Source: Cellulomonas sp. Y8 (GTDB lineage Bacteria; Actinomycetota; Actinomycetes; Actinomycetales; Cellulomonadaceae). Taken from it: 64,000 nucleotides of DNA. The notes beneath the pieces are model-generated. The model made no database searches and was not told the DNA's origin. It saw nothing but the letters and a program-made list of their open reading frames with translations. The position numbers and the translations under genes were made by a program. This document shows, piece by piece, positions 1-12,015 of the stretch (within the stretch, counting starts at the first letter, position 1; every line of letters starts with the position of its first letter). Location of the stretch: the NCBI RefSeq assembly GCF_008033115.1, contig NZ_CP041203.1:930001-994000 (forward strand). Reading direction: 5' to 3'.

Positions 1-334
1 TCCTGCCGAACCTGCTCCCGGTGCTCGCGTCGCAGTTCGTGTACGCGGTGATCGCGGCGATCCTCGGCGAGGCGGGGCTGTCGTTCCTGGGCCTCGGCGC
101 CTCGAACGCCTCGACCCTCGGCACGATGCTGTTCTACGCGCAGAACGGCTTCGCGCTCCCGCTCGGCGCCTGGTGGTGGTTCGTGCCGCCGGGGCTCGTG
201 ATCGCCCTGTTCGGCATGGGGCTGTCCCTCGTCAACTTCTCGATCGACGAGATCATCAACCCCCGCCTGAAGAACGCCCGCACCGCCCGCCGTCGCGCGA
301 AGGCGGCCGCCCGCGTCGCCAGGAAGGCCGCCTG

Positions 335-335
<1 letters not shown>
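1..335 (+). CDS. ABC transporter permease, Dpp/Opp type (3' end)
   Basis: This is the C-terminal end of an inner-membrane permease; its 5' part lies before the window, and the first complete codon is at position 3. The visible residues include a conserved stretch reading GEAGLSFLGLG and a final hydrophobic helix ending near NFSIDEIINPRL. That is the normal end of DppC/OppC-type permeases, just after the EAA loop that contacts the ATPase subunits. A short Arg/Ala-rich tail follows. The stop codon shares one base with the start of the next ATPase gene, so the genes are translationally coupled. Family assignment is secure. The substrate is inferred to be an oligosaccharide from the glycosidase genes downstream, although peptide is the commonest family substrate. 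Confidence 0.9.
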
Positions 336-1221
<886 letters not shown>

Positions 1222-1222
<1 letters not shown>

Positions 1223-2160
1223 TGACCAGCGTGCACGTGACCAACCTGACCAAGGACTACGCCCTGCGCTCCGGCCTGCGCCGCAGCACCCTGCGGGCCG
1301 TCGACCGGGTGTCGTTCGACCTGGTGCCCCGGCGCACCGTCGCCCTGGTGGGCGAGTCGGGCTCCGGCAAGTCGACGATCGCCAAGCTGCTCACCCGGAT
1401 GGAGAAGCCGACCTCCGGGCGGATCGACGTGCAGCTGGACGACCGGACGCCCGTGATGGGCTCGGTGTACCAGCGGCACGTGCAGATGGTGTTCCAGGAC
1501 CCGTTCGCCTCCCTGAACCCGTTCCACTCGGTCGAGCACCACGTGGCCCGGCCGCTGCGGATCCACCGCCGCACCCACGACGCGGCGTCCACCCACGCCC
1601 GGGTGCTGGAGATGCTGGAGCGGGTCAACCTGCACCCCGCGGAGGACATGGCCGCGCGCCGGCCGCACGAGCTGTCCGGCGGGCAGCGGCAGCGCGTCGC
1701 GATCGCCCGGGCGCTCGCCCCGGGCGCGCAGGTGCTGATCGCGGACGAGCCGGTGTCGATGCTCGACGTGTCCATCCGGCTCGGCGTGCTCAACCTGCTC
1801 GGCCGGCTGCAGCGCGAGGACAACCTCGCGGTCCTCTACATCACGCACGACCTGGCGACCGCGCGGCACTTCTCCGACGAGATCCTGGTGCTCTACCGCG
1901 GCCGGGTGGTGGAGCGCGGGCCGGCGGACGCCGTGATCCTGGACCCGCACCACGACTACACGAAGCTGCTCGCGATGGCCGCGCCCGACCCGGACCGGGT
2001 CGGCAGCGTCGGGCGCGAGGGCGACACCGCCGTGGCGCGCGACGCGATCGACAACTCGGTCTGCTACGACCACACGCTCGGGGCGTGGGTGCCGATCGAC
2101 GAGGCGGAGGCCGCGGCCGTCGCCGCGTCGTCGGTCGCGAAGGAGCGCGCGCGTGCCTGA
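1222..2160 (+). CDS. ABC transporter ATP-binding protein, DppF/OppF type
   Basis: The second ATPase subunit of the importer, 312 residues. Walker A GESGSGKST is at residues 44-52; LSGGQRQRV and the Walker B IADEPVSMLD follow, then ITHD. The C-terminal region with the YTKLL motif and a short acidic tail is typical of DppF/OppF. Its ATG overlaps the preceding stop (ATGA), and its own last 8 bases overlap the GTG start of the beta-galactosidase gene. Transporter and glycosidase are therefore almost certainly one transcript. This coupling is the best evidence that the transporter imports a beta-linked oligosaccharide rather than a peptide. Confidence 0.92.
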
Positions 2161-4195
2161 GTTCGTCAGCGCGGTCGTCCCGCCGCCGCCCGCCGCCGCA
2201 CCCCCGCCGGTCCGCCTGGTCGACGGCCTCGCCTACGGCGGCGACTACAACCCCGAGCAGTGGCCCCGCGCGGTGTGGGACGAGGACGTCGCCCTGATGC
2301 GCGAGGCCGGGGTCAACCTGGTGACCCTCGGGGTGTTCTCCTGGGGCCTGGTCGAGACCTCCGACGGCGCGTTCGACTGGACCTGGTTCGACGAGGCGGT
2401 CGAGCTGCTGCACGCCCAGGGCATCGCGATCGACCTGGCCACGCCGACCGCCGCGCCGCCGTCCTGGCTGCACACCGCGCACCCCGAGGTGCTGCCCTAC
2501 GACGCTGACCTGTACCAGCAGCCGCCCGGCGGCAGGCTGGCGTGGTGCCCGAGCAGCGCGGTGTTCCGGCGGTACGCGCTGCGGTACGTCGAGGCGCTGG
2601 CGCGGCGGTACGGGCACCATCCCGCCGTGCGGCTCTGGCACGTGAGCAACGAGCTCGGCGGCGGCAACGCCCGGTGCTACTGCGACGTGTCCGCGGCGGC
2701 GTTCCGGGACTGGCTGCGCGCGGGGTACGGGTCCCTCGACGCGGTGAACGCCGCGTGGGGCACGGCGCAGTGGGGGCACCGGTTCGGCGCGTGGGACGAG
2801 ATCCTGCCGCCGCGCGGGAAGCACGGGGCGCCGAACCCCGGCCTGTACCTCGACTACGAGCGGTACTCCTCGGACGCGCTGCTCGCGCACTACCTCGCCG
2901 AGAAGGAGGTGCTGGAGCGGCACTCCGATGCGCCCGTGACCACGAACATGATGGTCGGGCCCGGCGCGCAGGTCGTCGACTACGCGTCGTGGGCCCCGCA
3001 CACCGCCGTCGTGGCGAACGACCACTACACGCTGGTCGACGACCCGGACCGGGAGCAGGACCTCGCGTTCGCCGGCGACCGGATGCGCGGCATGTCGGCG
3101 GGTCGCCGGCCGTGGCTGCTCATGGAGCACTCCACCGGGGCGCCCTCGTGGCAGCAGCGCAACCGCGCCAAGGACCCCGGCGAGATCGCCCGGAACGCCC
3201 TGGGGCACGTCGCCCGCGGCTCCGACGGCGCGCTGTTCTTCCAGTGGCGCGCCTCGACCGCGGGGGCCGAGCAGTTCCACTCCGCGATGGTGCCGCACTC
3301 CGGGACCCGGTCGCGGATCTGGCGGGAGGTCGTCGCCCTCGGGCGCGACCTCCGGTCCCTCGCGGAGGTGCAGGGCACCGTGGTCGAGCCCGCGCGGGCC
3401 GCGATGGTCGTCGACGACGCGGCCGGCTGGGCGCTGCAGCACGGGCTGACCCCGCACCGGGCGCTGCGGTACGGGCGCGAGCTGCGTACCTGGCACCGCG
3501 CGCTGTGGGAGCGGCAGGTGCTGTGCGACGTCGTGCCGCCCGGGACCGACCTGGGCGGCTACGACCTGGTGCTGGTGCCGACGCTCCAGGTGCTGTCCGA
3601 TGCGGAGGCGGACCGGCTGCGCGCCGTGCCCGAGCGCGGCGGGACGCTGCTGGTCACCTACCTGTCCGGGGTCTGCGAGCCGAGCGGCCGGGTCCGGCCC
3701 GGGCTGGACGCGCTGCAGGACGTGCTCGGCGCGTGGACCGACGAGTTCTACCCGCTCCAGGCGGGCGAGCGCGTCCTGCTGGACGACGGCGCGGAGGTCG
3801 CGGACTGGACCGAGCGGGTCGAGCTGGACGGCGCCGAGGCGGTCGTCCGGTACGCCACGTCCTCGCTGGCGGACGGGCCGGCCGTGACCCGGCGGTCCCT
3901 CCCCGGCGGCGGGGCCGCCTGGTACGTCGGGGCAGCGCTGCCCCGGGAGGCCGTCGACCGGGTCGCCGCCCGGCTCGTCGAGGAGGTGGGGCTGCCGCGC
4001 ACCGCCCAGGCCGACCCGGGCGTCGAGGCGGTCCGCCGCGTCGGCGACGGGTCCTCGTACCTGTTCCTGCTCAACCACACCGGCGCGGACCGCACGGCCA
4101 CCGCGTCCGGGACCGACCTGCTCACCGGCGCGGAGGTCGGGCCCGTCACCACGGTGCCGGCGGGCGGCGTGCGCGTCGTCCGCGAGCGCCGCTGA
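2153..4195 (+). CDS. beta-galactosidase, glycoside hydrolase family 42
   Basis: A 680-residue cytoplasmic GH42 enzyme that releases terminal beta-galactose from oligosaccharides. The N-terminal TIM barrel begins with the family motif GGDYNPEQWP. The proton donor is Glu167 in HVSNELGG and the nucleophile Glu325 in LMEHSTG. A trimerisation domain and a small C-terminal beta domain follow, giving the normal family length. No signal peptide is visible, so the substrate must be imported, which fits the upstream transporter. The GTG start at 2153 lies inside the end of the ATPase gene; no better start gives the full barrel. Substrate may also include alpha-L-arabinopyranosides, as in some family members. 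Confidence 0.92.
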   Translation: MPEFVSAVVPPPPAAAPPPVRLVDGLAYGGDYNPEQWPRAVWDEDVALMREAGVNLVTLGVFSWGLVETSDGAFDWTWFDEAVELLHAQGIAIDLATPTAAPPSWLHTAHPEVLPYDADLYQQPPGGRLAWCPSSAVFRRYALRYVEALARRYGHHPAVRLWHVSNELGGGNARCYCDVSAAAFRDWLRAGYGSLDAVNAAWGTAQWGHRFGAWDEILPPRGKHGAPNPGLYLDYERYSSDALLAHYLAEKEVLERHSDAPVTTNMMVGPGAQVVDYASWAPHTAVVANDHYTLVDDPDREQDLAFAGDRMRGMSAGRRPWLLMEHSTGAPSWQQRNRAKDPGEIARNALGHVARGSDGALFFQWRASTAGAEQFHSAMVPHSGTRSRIWREVVALGRDLRSLAEVQGTVVEPARAAMVVDDAAGWALQHGLTPHRALRYGRELRTWHRALWERQVLCDVVPPGTDLGGYDLVLVPTLQVLSDAEADRLRAVPERGGTLLVTYLSGVCEPSGRVRPGLDALQDVLGAWTDEFYPLQAGERVLLDDGAEVADWTERVELDGAEAVVRYATSSLADGPAVTRRSLPGGGAAWYVGAALPREAVDRVAARLVEEVGLPRTAQADPGVEAVRRVGDGSSYLFLLNHTGADRTATASGTDLLTGAEVGPVTTVPAGGVRVVRERR

Positions 4196-4251
4196 CACCT
4201 GCGACACCCCTGCGCCACCCTGAGCCACCCCTGCGACACCCGGGAGCACCC

Positions 4252-6815
4252 GTGCAGCACCACACCCTCGCCGACGGCTGGACCGTCACCGCCACCGCCG
4301 GCCCCGTGCCCGACGCCGTCCTCGCCGCGGGCCCGCTCGCCGCCGACGTGCCCGGCTCGGTGCACACCGACCTGCTCGCCGCGGGCCTGATCCCCGACCC
4401 GTACCTGGACGCGCACGAGGAGTCGGTGCGCTGGGTCCACGGCACGGACTGGCGGTACGAGCGGGCGCTCGCGCTGGAGCCGGCCGCGGACGGCGAGCGG
4501 GTCGACCTCGTGCTGCACGGCATCGACACCGTGGGCACCGTGGCGCTCGGCGGGCGGGTGCTCGGGACGACGGCGAACATGCACCGGTCGTACCGGTACG
4601 ACGTGCGGGACCTGGCGGACGGGGCGCCGCGCGCGCTCACCGTCGACCTGCGGTCCGCCACCGCGTACGCCGACGAGGTGCGGGACGCCCTGGGCGACCG
4701 GCCGTCGGCCTACAGCCCGGTGCCGTACAACTTCGTCCGCAAGATGGCGTGCTCGTTCGGCTGGGACTGGGGGCCCGACCTGCGCACCGCCGGGCTGTGG
4801 AAGCCGGTGCGGGTCGAGCGCTGGTCGGTGGCCCGGCTCGCTCGGGTGCGGCCGCTGGTCACGCTCGACGCGGACGGCACCGGCCGGGTCGCGGTGCACG
4901 TGGACGTGGAGCGGTCGGGGCTGGTCCCGGACGCCGCGCTGACCGTCCGGGCGGCGGTGCTGGGGGTGTCGGCCTCCGTGACCGTGCCGGCGGGCGACTC
5001 CGCGGCGGCCGTCGAGCTCGCGGTCCCGGACGCCCCCGTGTGGTGGCCGGTCGGGCACGGCGAGCAGCCGCTGGTGGACCTGGACGTGACGCTGGCGCCG
5101 GCCGGCGGCGGCGACCGCGCCGCGCTCGACACCTGGCGCCGCCGGGTCGGCTTCCGGTCGGTGGCCCTCGACACCGCCGACGACGAGCACGGCACCCGGT
5201 TCACCCTCGTGGTCAACGGCCGCCCGGTCGCCGTGCGCGGCGCCAACTGGATCCCCGACGACCACCTCCTGACCCGGATCACCCGCGAGCGCCTGGTGCG
5301 CCGGCTCGACCAGGCGGCGGACGCGCACCTCAACCTGCTGCGGGTCTGGGGCGGCGGGATCTACGAGTCCGAGGACTTCTACGAGGCGTGCGACGAGCGC
5401 GGCCTGCTGGTCTGGCAGGACTTCCTGCTCGCCTGCGCGGCGTACCCCGAGGAGGAGCCGCTGCGCTCCGAGATCGAGGCGGAGGCGCGGGAGAACGTGG
5501 TGCGCCTGATGCCGCACCCGTCGCTGGTGCTGTGGAACGGCGGCAACGAGAACGTCTGGGGCCACGAGGACTGGGGCTGGAAGGCGCAGCTCGGCGACGC
5601 CACATGGGGCCGGTGGTACGCCGAGGAGCTGTTCCCGGCCGTGCTGGCGGAGCTGGACCCGACCCGCCCGTACGCCACCAACAGCCCGTTCACCCCGCGC
5701 CGCGACCCCGAGGACGTGCACCCCAACGACCCCGACCGCGGCACGCACCACCAGTGGGAGGTGTGGAACCGCGTCGACTACACGGTCTACCGCTCGGAGA
5801 TCCCGCGGTTCTGCTCCGAGTTCGGGTTCCAGGGGCCGCCGGCCTGGCGCACCCTCGTCGACGCGGTGCACGCCGTCGACGGCGGCCCGCTCGCGGACGC
5901 GCCCGTGCCGCAGGAGGACCCCGTGTTCCTCGTGCACCAGAAGGCCGAGGACGGCAACGGCAAGCTCGACCGCGGCATGGCGCCGCACCTGGGCGTCCCC
6001 CGCGACTTCGCCGACTGGCACTGGGCGGCCCAGCTCAACCAGGCGCGCGCGGTCCGGCACGCGGTCGAGCACTACCGCGCCTGGTGGCCGCGCACCGCGG
6101 GCTGGATCGTCTGGCAGCTCAACGACTGCTGGCCGGTCACGTCCTGGGCGGCCGTCGACTCCGCCGAGCGGCCCAAGCCGCTCTGGTACGCCTTGCGCGC
6201 CGCCGGCGCCCCGCGCACGCTGCTCCTCGCCGAGCGCGACGGCGGATCGTGCTGGTCGCGACCAACGACACCGACGAGCCCTGGGCCGGCACCGCGCACC
6301 TGCGCCGGGAGACGCTCGGCGGCGTGACGGCCGCGGCGGCGGGCGTGCCCGTGGCGGTCGAGCCGCGGTCGGTGGCCGTCGTGCCGGTGCCGGCGGACCT
6401 GGCGACGCCCCGCGACCCGGCCGGCGAGGTGCTGGCGGCGCGGCTGCCGGACGGCGGCTCCGAGCGGCGGGCGACGCACGTGTTCGTCGAGGACGTCGAC
6501 CTGCGGCTCGACCCGGGGGCGGTGCGGGCCACCGCGGCGCGCGAGCCCGGCGGCTACCGGGTCGAGGTCGTCGCGCGGTCCTACGCGGCCGACGTCACGC
6601 TGCACGCCGACCGGCTCGCGGCGGACGCGCTCGTCGACGACGCCCTCGTCACGCTGCTCGCCGGCGAGCGGGCGACGTTCCACGTGACGACGGACGCCGT
6701 GCTCGACCTGGCCGACCTGACGGCCGCGCCCGTGCTGCGGTCGGCGAACGACCTGCGGGGCGTGCCGGTCGCGGGTGACCCGGACCTCGAGGCCGACCTC
6801 GAGGCGGCCCGGTGA
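4252..6815 (+). pseudogene. beta-mannosidase, GH2 (one-base frameshift)
   Basis: A GH2 beta-mannosidase that would be 854 residues if one base were restored. It opens at GTG 4252, runs with an N-terminal sugar-binding domain, an immunoglobulin-like domain and a TIM barrel holding proton donor Glu433 (GGNENVWG) and nucleophile Glu523 (SEFGFQG). Near position 6242 the frame breaks: the first frame continues only to a stop at 6327, while homologous coding continues one base out of register (IVLVATNDTDEPW) to the stop at 6815. A single base is missing in a run rich in GGC. The catalytic barrel is intact, but the last 190 residues of beta-sandwich are lost. It may be real inactivation or a sequence error. 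The 3' end overlaps the GH1 gene start. Confidence 0.85.
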
Positions 6816-8320
6816 GCGGGGCGCGCCGGTTCCCCGACGGCTTCCTCTGGGGCGCGGCCACGGCCGCGTACCAGGTGGAGGGCGCGACGGACGCGGACGG
6901 CCGCGGCCCGTCGATCTGGGACACGTTCTCCCGGACCCCCGGTGCGGTGCTCGGCGGCCACACCGGCGACCTCGGCACCGACCACTACCGGCGGTTCGCC
7001 GACGACGTCGCCCTCATGGCCGACCTCGGCCTGGGCGCCTACCGGTTCTCCGTCGCGTGGCCCCGCGTGCAGCCGACCGGACGCGGGCCGGCGAACCAGG
7101 CCGGGCTGGACTTCTACCGGCGGCTGGCCGACACCCTGCTGGCGCACGGCATCGACCCGGTCGTCACGCTCTACCACTGGGACCTCCCCCAGGCGCTGGA
7201 GGACGCCGGCGGCTGGCCCGAGCGGGACACCGCCTGGCGGTTCGCCGACTACGCGGGCCTCGTGGCGGGCGCGCTCGGCGACCGCGTCGCGCTGTGGACC
7301 ACGCTGAACGAGCCGTGGTGCTCCGCCTACCTCGGGTACGCGTCCGGCGAGCACGCCCCCGGCGTGCAGGACCCCGCCCGGGCGCTCGCCGCGGTGCACA
7401 CGCTCAACCTGGCGCACGGGCTCGGCGCCCGCGCGGTGCGCGCCGCCGCGGGGGACGCGGCGCCGGTGTCGATCACGCTGAACCTCCAGGTGAACCGGGC
7501 CGCGTCGGCGGCGCCCGCGGACGCGGCCGCGAAGGCGCGGCTCGACCGGGTGGCGAACGAGGTGTTCCTCGGGCCGCTGCTCGACGGCGCCTACCCGGAG
7601 GAGGCCGTCGCGGAGACGGCGCACCTGACCGACTGGTCGTTCGTGCGCGACGGCGACCTGGAGCTGGTCCGGACGCGGCTGGACGCGCTCGGCGTGAACT
7701 ACTACACGACCGCGCTCGTCGGCGCGGATGGGGGCGCGGCCGGGCCGGCCCACCGGGCCGGGGACGCCACGGCCGGGCAGGCCGACGTGCAGGCGGCCTC
7801 GCCCGCGGGCGCGACCCGACCGCCAGCCAACCTCGTCGAGGGCGTCCGCTGGCGCCACCAGCCGGGCCCGCGGACCGCGATGGGCTGGGTCGTCGACCCG
7901 TCCGGGCTGACCGAGCTGCTGGTCGACCTGCACCGCCGCCGCCCCGGCCTCCCGCTGCACGTCACCGAGAACGGGGCGGCGTACCCCGACGTCGTCGCGC
8001 CCGACGGGGGCGTGCACGACACCGACCGCGTCGCGTACCTGCGCGCGCACGTCGAGGCGGTCGGCGCGGCGCTGGACGCCGGGGCCGACGTCCGGGGCTA
8101 CTTCGCGTGGTCGCTGCTGGACAACTTCGAGTGGGCGTACGGGTACGAGCGCCGGTTCGGGATCGTGCACGTCGACTACGCGACGATGGCGCGCACCGTG
8201 AAGGACTCGGGGCACTGGTACCGGCGGCTCGCGACCACGGGCGTGCTGCCGCCGGTCGCCGGGGCCGCGGTCGCCGTCGGTGCGGGCACGGGTGCCGGTG
8301 CGGGCGCAGGGGCCGGCTGA
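6812..8320 (+). CDS. beta-glucosidase, glycoside hydrolase family 1
   Basis: A 502-residue GH1 enzyme hydrolysing terminal beta-glucosyl (often also beta-galactosyl or beta-fucosyl) residues in the cytoplasm. The N-terminal family signature [14 protein letters not shown] is near residue 10. The proton donor is Glu167 in TLNEPW and the nucleophile Glu386 in HVTENG. The late [16 protein letters not shown] block is typical. The GTG start overlaps the stop of the GH2 gene (GTGA), so it is the last gene of the oligosaccharide operon. A Gly/Ala-rich C-terminal tail of about 25 residues is unusual and low in complexity. Confidence 0.94.
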   Translation: MSGARRFPDGFLWGAATAAYQVEGATDADGRGPSIWDTFSRTPGAVLGGHTGDLGTDHYRRFADDVALMADLGLGAYRFSVAWPRVQPTGRGPANQAGLDFYRRLADTLLAHGIDPVVTLYHWDLPQALEDAGGWPERDTAWRFADYAGLVAGALGDRVALWTTLNEPWCSAYLGYASGEHAPGVQDPARALAAVHTLNLAHGLGARAVRAAAGDAAPVSITLNLQVNRAASAAPADAAAKARLDRVANEVFLGPLLDGAYPEEAVAETAHLTDWSFVRDGDLELVRTRLDALGVNYYTTALVGADGGAAGPAHRAGDATAGQADVQAASPAGATRPPANLVEGVRWRHQPGPRTAMGWVVDPSGLTELLVDLHRRRPGLPLHVTENGAAYPDVVAPDGGVHDTDRVAYLRAHVEAVGAALDAGADVRGYFAWSLLDNFEWAYGYERRFGIVHVDYATMARTVKDSGHWYRRLATTGVLPPVAGAAVAVGAGTGAGAGAGAG

Positions 8321-8419
8321 GCCACCCCCTCTTGCCGGGTCGGGGCGGCGCGAGCATCCTCGTGCCGTCCCGCCCGGCCGCCCCCTCGACGACCGGCCGC
8401 CCGCGCCGCAGGAGGCACC

Positions 8420-10000
8420 GTGCTCACGCTGGAGCTCATCGTCGTCGTGCTGCTCGCGCTCCTGGCCGGAACGGCCCTGGGGCGCCGGCTCGGCGTCGCG
8501 CCGCCGCTGGTCCTGCTCGTCCTCGGGATCGGCCTCGGGTTCCTCCCCGCGTTCCGCGGGCTCACGGTGCCGCCGGAGCTGGTGCTGCTGGTGGTGCTGC
8601 CCGCGCTGCTCTACTGGGAGAGCCTGACGACGTCGCTGCGCGAGATCCGCGCGAACCTGCGGGTCATCGTGCTGTCCAGCGTGCTGCTCGTGGTGGTGAC
8701 CGCGGGCGTGGTCGCCGTCGTGCTGCACGCCCTCGGGATGCCGTGGGGCCCGGCGTGGATCCTCGGCGGCGTGCTCGCGCCCACCGACGCCACCGCGGTC
8801 GCCGGCGTCGCCCGCGGCATGCCGCGCCGCACCCTCACCACCCTGCGCGCGGAGAGCCTGGTCAACGACGGCACCGCCCTGGTCATCTACGCGATCGCGG
8901 TGCACGCCGTCGCCGAGCCGGTCACCGGCGGCTACCTCGCGGGCCGGTTCACGCTCTCCTACCTCGGCGGCGCGGCCGCGGGGGTGGTGGTGTGGTGGCT
9001 GGCGGTCCAGCTGCGCGAGCGCATGCACGAGGCGATCCAGCAGAGCGTGATCAGCGTGCTGACCCCGTTCGCCGCGTTCCTCCTCGCCGAGCTCGTCGAG
9101 GCGTCCGGCGTCCTCGCCGTGGTCGTCGCCGGCCTGCTCATCAGCCAGAGCGGGCCGCGCCTCATCCCCGCCGCCGCCCGGGTGCAGTCGCAGTCGTTCT
9201 GGGCGGTCGTCAGCCACGTGCTGAACGGGGCGCTGTTCGTGCTCGTCGGGATGCAGCTCGTCACCGCCGCGGACGGGCTGACCTCCGCCCGGCTCGCCGA
9301 GGCACTGGGGTGGACCGCGGCCGCGTTCGGAGCGGTGATCGGCGCCCGGATGCTGTGGTTCCACACGACGCCCTACGTCGTCCGGGCCCTCGACCGCCGC
9401 CCGGTGCAGCGCACCCGGCGCGTGTCCTGGCGGCACCGGATGCCCGGCGCGTGGGCGGGGTTCCGCGGTGCGGTGTCGCTGGCCGCGGCGCTGGGCGTGC
9501 CCGAGACCACCGGGGACGGCGCGCCGTTCCCCGGGCGCGACGTCATCATCTTCATCACCGGCGGCGTGATCCTGGCGACGCTGCTCGTCCAGGGGCTCAC
9601 GCTGCCGGCAGTCGTCCGCTGGGCCCGGCTCCCCGCCGACGACGGCGTCGACACCGAGCGGCACCACGCGGAGAAGGTCGCGACCCGGGCCGCGCTGGAC
9701 GCCCTCCCGGTCGAGGCCGAGCGGCTCGGGCTGACCGGCAAGGTCGTCGCCAAGCTGGAGGCGGAGTACCGGATGCACGCGGAGGCGCTGGCGGAGGCCG
9801 GCGACGGGCCCGCCGACGACGGCCGCCCGCGCGAGGCCGACTTCGACGCGCTCCGGCTGGCGGTGCTCGCGCACAAGCGCGCGGCGGTGGTGCGGCTGCG
9901 CGATGAGCGGACGATCGACGACATCGTGCTGCGCGAGGTGCAGGCCCAGCTCGACGCGGAGGAGGTCCGGCTCACGCGGGGCACCCTGTCCCCCGAGTGA
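8420..10000 (+). CDS. sodium/proton antiporter, CPA1 family
   Basis: A 526-residue membrane protein exchanging Na+ (or K+) for H+. The first 400 residues hold about 12 hydrophobic helices; the conserved PTDATAVAG and ESLVNDGTALV motifs, with the transport aspartates, identify the CPA1 (NhaP/NHE-like) family. The last 120 residues are soluble, charged and helical and probably regulatory. A GGAGG box at 8411-8415 precedes the GTG start by 4-5 bases. It stands about 100 bases after the glycosidase operon and is probably transcribed separately. Ion preference cannot be told from sequence. Confidence 0.9.
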   Translation: MLTLELIVVVLLALLAGTALGRRLGVAPPLVLLVLGIGLGFLPAFRGLTVPPELVLLVVLPALLYWESLTTSLREIRANLRVIVLSSVLLVVVTAGVVAVVLHALGMPWGPAWILGGVLAPTDATAVAGVARGMPRRTLTTLRAESLVNDGTALVIYAIAVHAVAEPVTGGYLAGRFTLSYLGGAAAGVVVWWLAVQLRERMHEAIQQSVISVLTPFAAFLLAELVEASGVLAVVVAGLLISQSGPRLIPAAARVQSQSFWAVVSHVLNGALFVLVGMQLVTAADGLTSARLAEALGWTAAAFGAVIGARMLWFHTTPYVVRALDRRPVQRTRRVSWRHRMPGAWAGFRGAVSLAAALGVPETTGDGAPFPGRDVIIFITGGVILATLLVQGLTLPAVVRWARLPADDGVDTERHHAEKVATRAALDALPVEAERLGLTGKVVAKLEAEYRMHAEALAEAGDGPADDGRPREADFDALRLAVLAHKRAAVVRLRDERTIDDIVLREVQAQLDAEEVRLTRGTLSPE

Positions 10001-10168
10001 GCCGGGCCCGGCCGCCGTTCCCGTCCCCACCCGATTCTCGCGACGCCACCGGGTCCTGGCGTGCGCTTCGCGACGATCGGGTGGGGTCGCCGCCGGGGCG
10101 GGGCCGGGCCGGGACGCCGCTCTCGTCGCCCGCGGGCGCGTGTCGGTGGTCGGCGGCAGGATGACGAC

Positions 10169-11707
10169 GTGCTGCTCGCCGACGTCGCCGCCACCAGCGC
10201 GGGCCTGGCCGCGACCCGCTCGCGCCTCGCCAAGCGCGCGCTGCTCGTCAACCTGCTCCGCCGCACCGGCCCGGACGAGGTGCCCGTCGTCGCGCGGTAC
10301 CTCGCGGGCGAGCTCCGGCAGCGCCGCACCGGCCTCGGCTGGCGGTCCCTGCGCGACCTGCCGCCGCCCGCGGCCGAGCCGTCCCTCGACGTCCTCGCCG
10401 TGGACGCGACCTTCGAGCGCATGGCCGGGCTGTCCGGCCCGGGCTCCGCCGGCGCGTGATCGGCGCTCGCGGCGGAGCTGTTCGGCGCGGCCACCGCCGA
10501 CGAGCAGCGGTTCCTCGCGGGCCTCGTCGCCGGCGAGGTGCGCCAGGGCGCGCTCGACGCGCTCCTGCTGGACGCCGTCGCCGAGGCCGCCGGCGTGCCG
10601 GTCGCGACAGTCCGGCGGGCGGCGATGCTGGCAGGAGCGAGCGAGCCGGTCGCCGGGGCGGCGCTCGCGGCACCGACCCCCGAGGCGGCGCGGGCCGCCC
10701 TGGACGCGTTCGGCCTGGCGGTCGGCCGCCCGGTGCGGCCGATGCTCGCCGCCTCGGCGCCCGACGTCCCCGCCGCGGTCGCGGGGTTCGACGGCCGGGC
10801 GGTCGTCGTGGACGCCAAGCTCGACGGCATCCGGATCCAGGTGCACCGCGACGGCGACGACGTGCGCGTCTACACCCGCAGCCTCGACGACATCACCACC
10901 CGGGTGCCCGAGGTCGTCGCGGCGGCGATGGCCCTGCCGGTGCGCTCGGTGGTGCTCGACGGCGAGGCCCTGGCCCTGGACGCCGACGGCCGGCCGCGCC
11001 CGTTCCAGGAGACCGCCGCGCGCAGCGCCACCCGGGACGCCGAGCTCGCCGCGACCACCGCGCTGCACCCGTTCTTCTTCGACGTCCTGCACCGCGACGG
11101 CGTCGACCTGCTCGACGCCCCGCTGACCGACCGGCTGGCCGTGCTCGACGCGATCGCCCCGGACCACGCCGTCGAGCGGGTCGTCACCGCGGACCTCGAC
11201 GTGGCGCAGGAGGCGTTCGCCGGCTGGGTCGCCGCCGGGCAGGAGGGCGTGATCGTCAAGGACGCCGCCGCGCCCTACGAGGCCGGCCGGCGCGGCGGCG
11301 CCTGGGTCAAGGTCAAGCCGCGGCACACCCTCGACCTGGTGGTGCTGGCCGTGGAGCGCGGCTCCGGCCGCCGGGTCGGCTCCCTGTCCAACATCCACCT
11401 CGGCGCGCGGGACGGCGACGGCGGGTTCGTCATGCTCGGCAAGACGTTCAAGGGCATGACGGACGAGATGCTCGCCTGGCAGACCGCGCGGTTCCGGGAG
11501 CTCGAGGTCGCCGACGACGGCTGGACCGTGACGCTGCGGCCCGAGCAGGTGGTGGAGATCGCGTTCGACGGGCTGCAGCGGTCCACCCGGTACCCCGGCG
11601 GGCTGGCGCTCCGGTTCGCGCGGGTGCTGCGGTACCGGGAGGACAAGTCCGCGGCGGAGGCCGACACGATCGACACGGTGCGGGCGCTGGCGGCACCGGC
11701 GGGCTGA
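10169..11707 (+). pseudogene. ATP-dependent DNA ligase, LigB type (in-frame stop)
   Basis: A 513-codon reading frame for an actinobacterial LigB-type ATP-dependent DNA ligase, broken by a TGA at codon 97 (10457-10459). Both sides are in the same frame. The N-terminal DNA-binding domain starts LLADVAATSAGLAATRSRLAK, continues past the stop with the same domain, then the adenylation domain with nucleophile Lys217 in AKLDGIR and the OB-fold domain ending near 11700. The stop could be one C-to-T change from CGA (Arg) or a change from TGG. Reinitiation at GTG 10538 would give a 389-residue protein keeping catalysis but missing part of the DNA-binding domain. Real nonsense mutation versus sequence error cannot be decided here. 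Confidence 0.85.
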
Positions 11708-11797
11708 GACCGGTGGGCGCGGGCGGGCCGGCACCCGCGGGACGAGTGCGGAGCGGGGAGCACCGGCCCGAGCCGCGGCGGACGTCACCCGCGGACC

Positions 11798-11811
11798 GGG
11801 ACCCTGGTCCC
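11798..11811. promoter_or_regulatory. DosR/DevR-like palindrome
   Basis: A palindrome GGGAC-N4-GTCCC lies in the gap between the ligase and the small gene at 12016. It matches the core spacing of the DosR/DevR redox-responsive box. A second copy lies at 14034-14047. Function is inferred from the motif alone. Confidence 0.4.
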
Positions 11812-12015
11812 TTCCGCACCCGCTCGCCCCGGGCCGTCGTGGTGCGCGGACGGGTGATCCACCCCCAGGTCAGCGGCCCCGTCGTCCCTCGCGCGCGAGA
11901 GGATGGACCCGTGGACCACCACCCCCGGTCCACGGGCCGCGAGGACGCGACCGCCTCCCTCGCGGCGACCCAGCCGGTGGCGCGACCCGCCACCCGAACC
12001 GTGCAGGAGGACCCC

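Noticed and set aside
8280..8320. Gly/Ala repeat at the end of the GH1 gene as a separate repeat element
   Set aside because: It is a short low-complexity tail within the reading frame, not a dispersed repeat.
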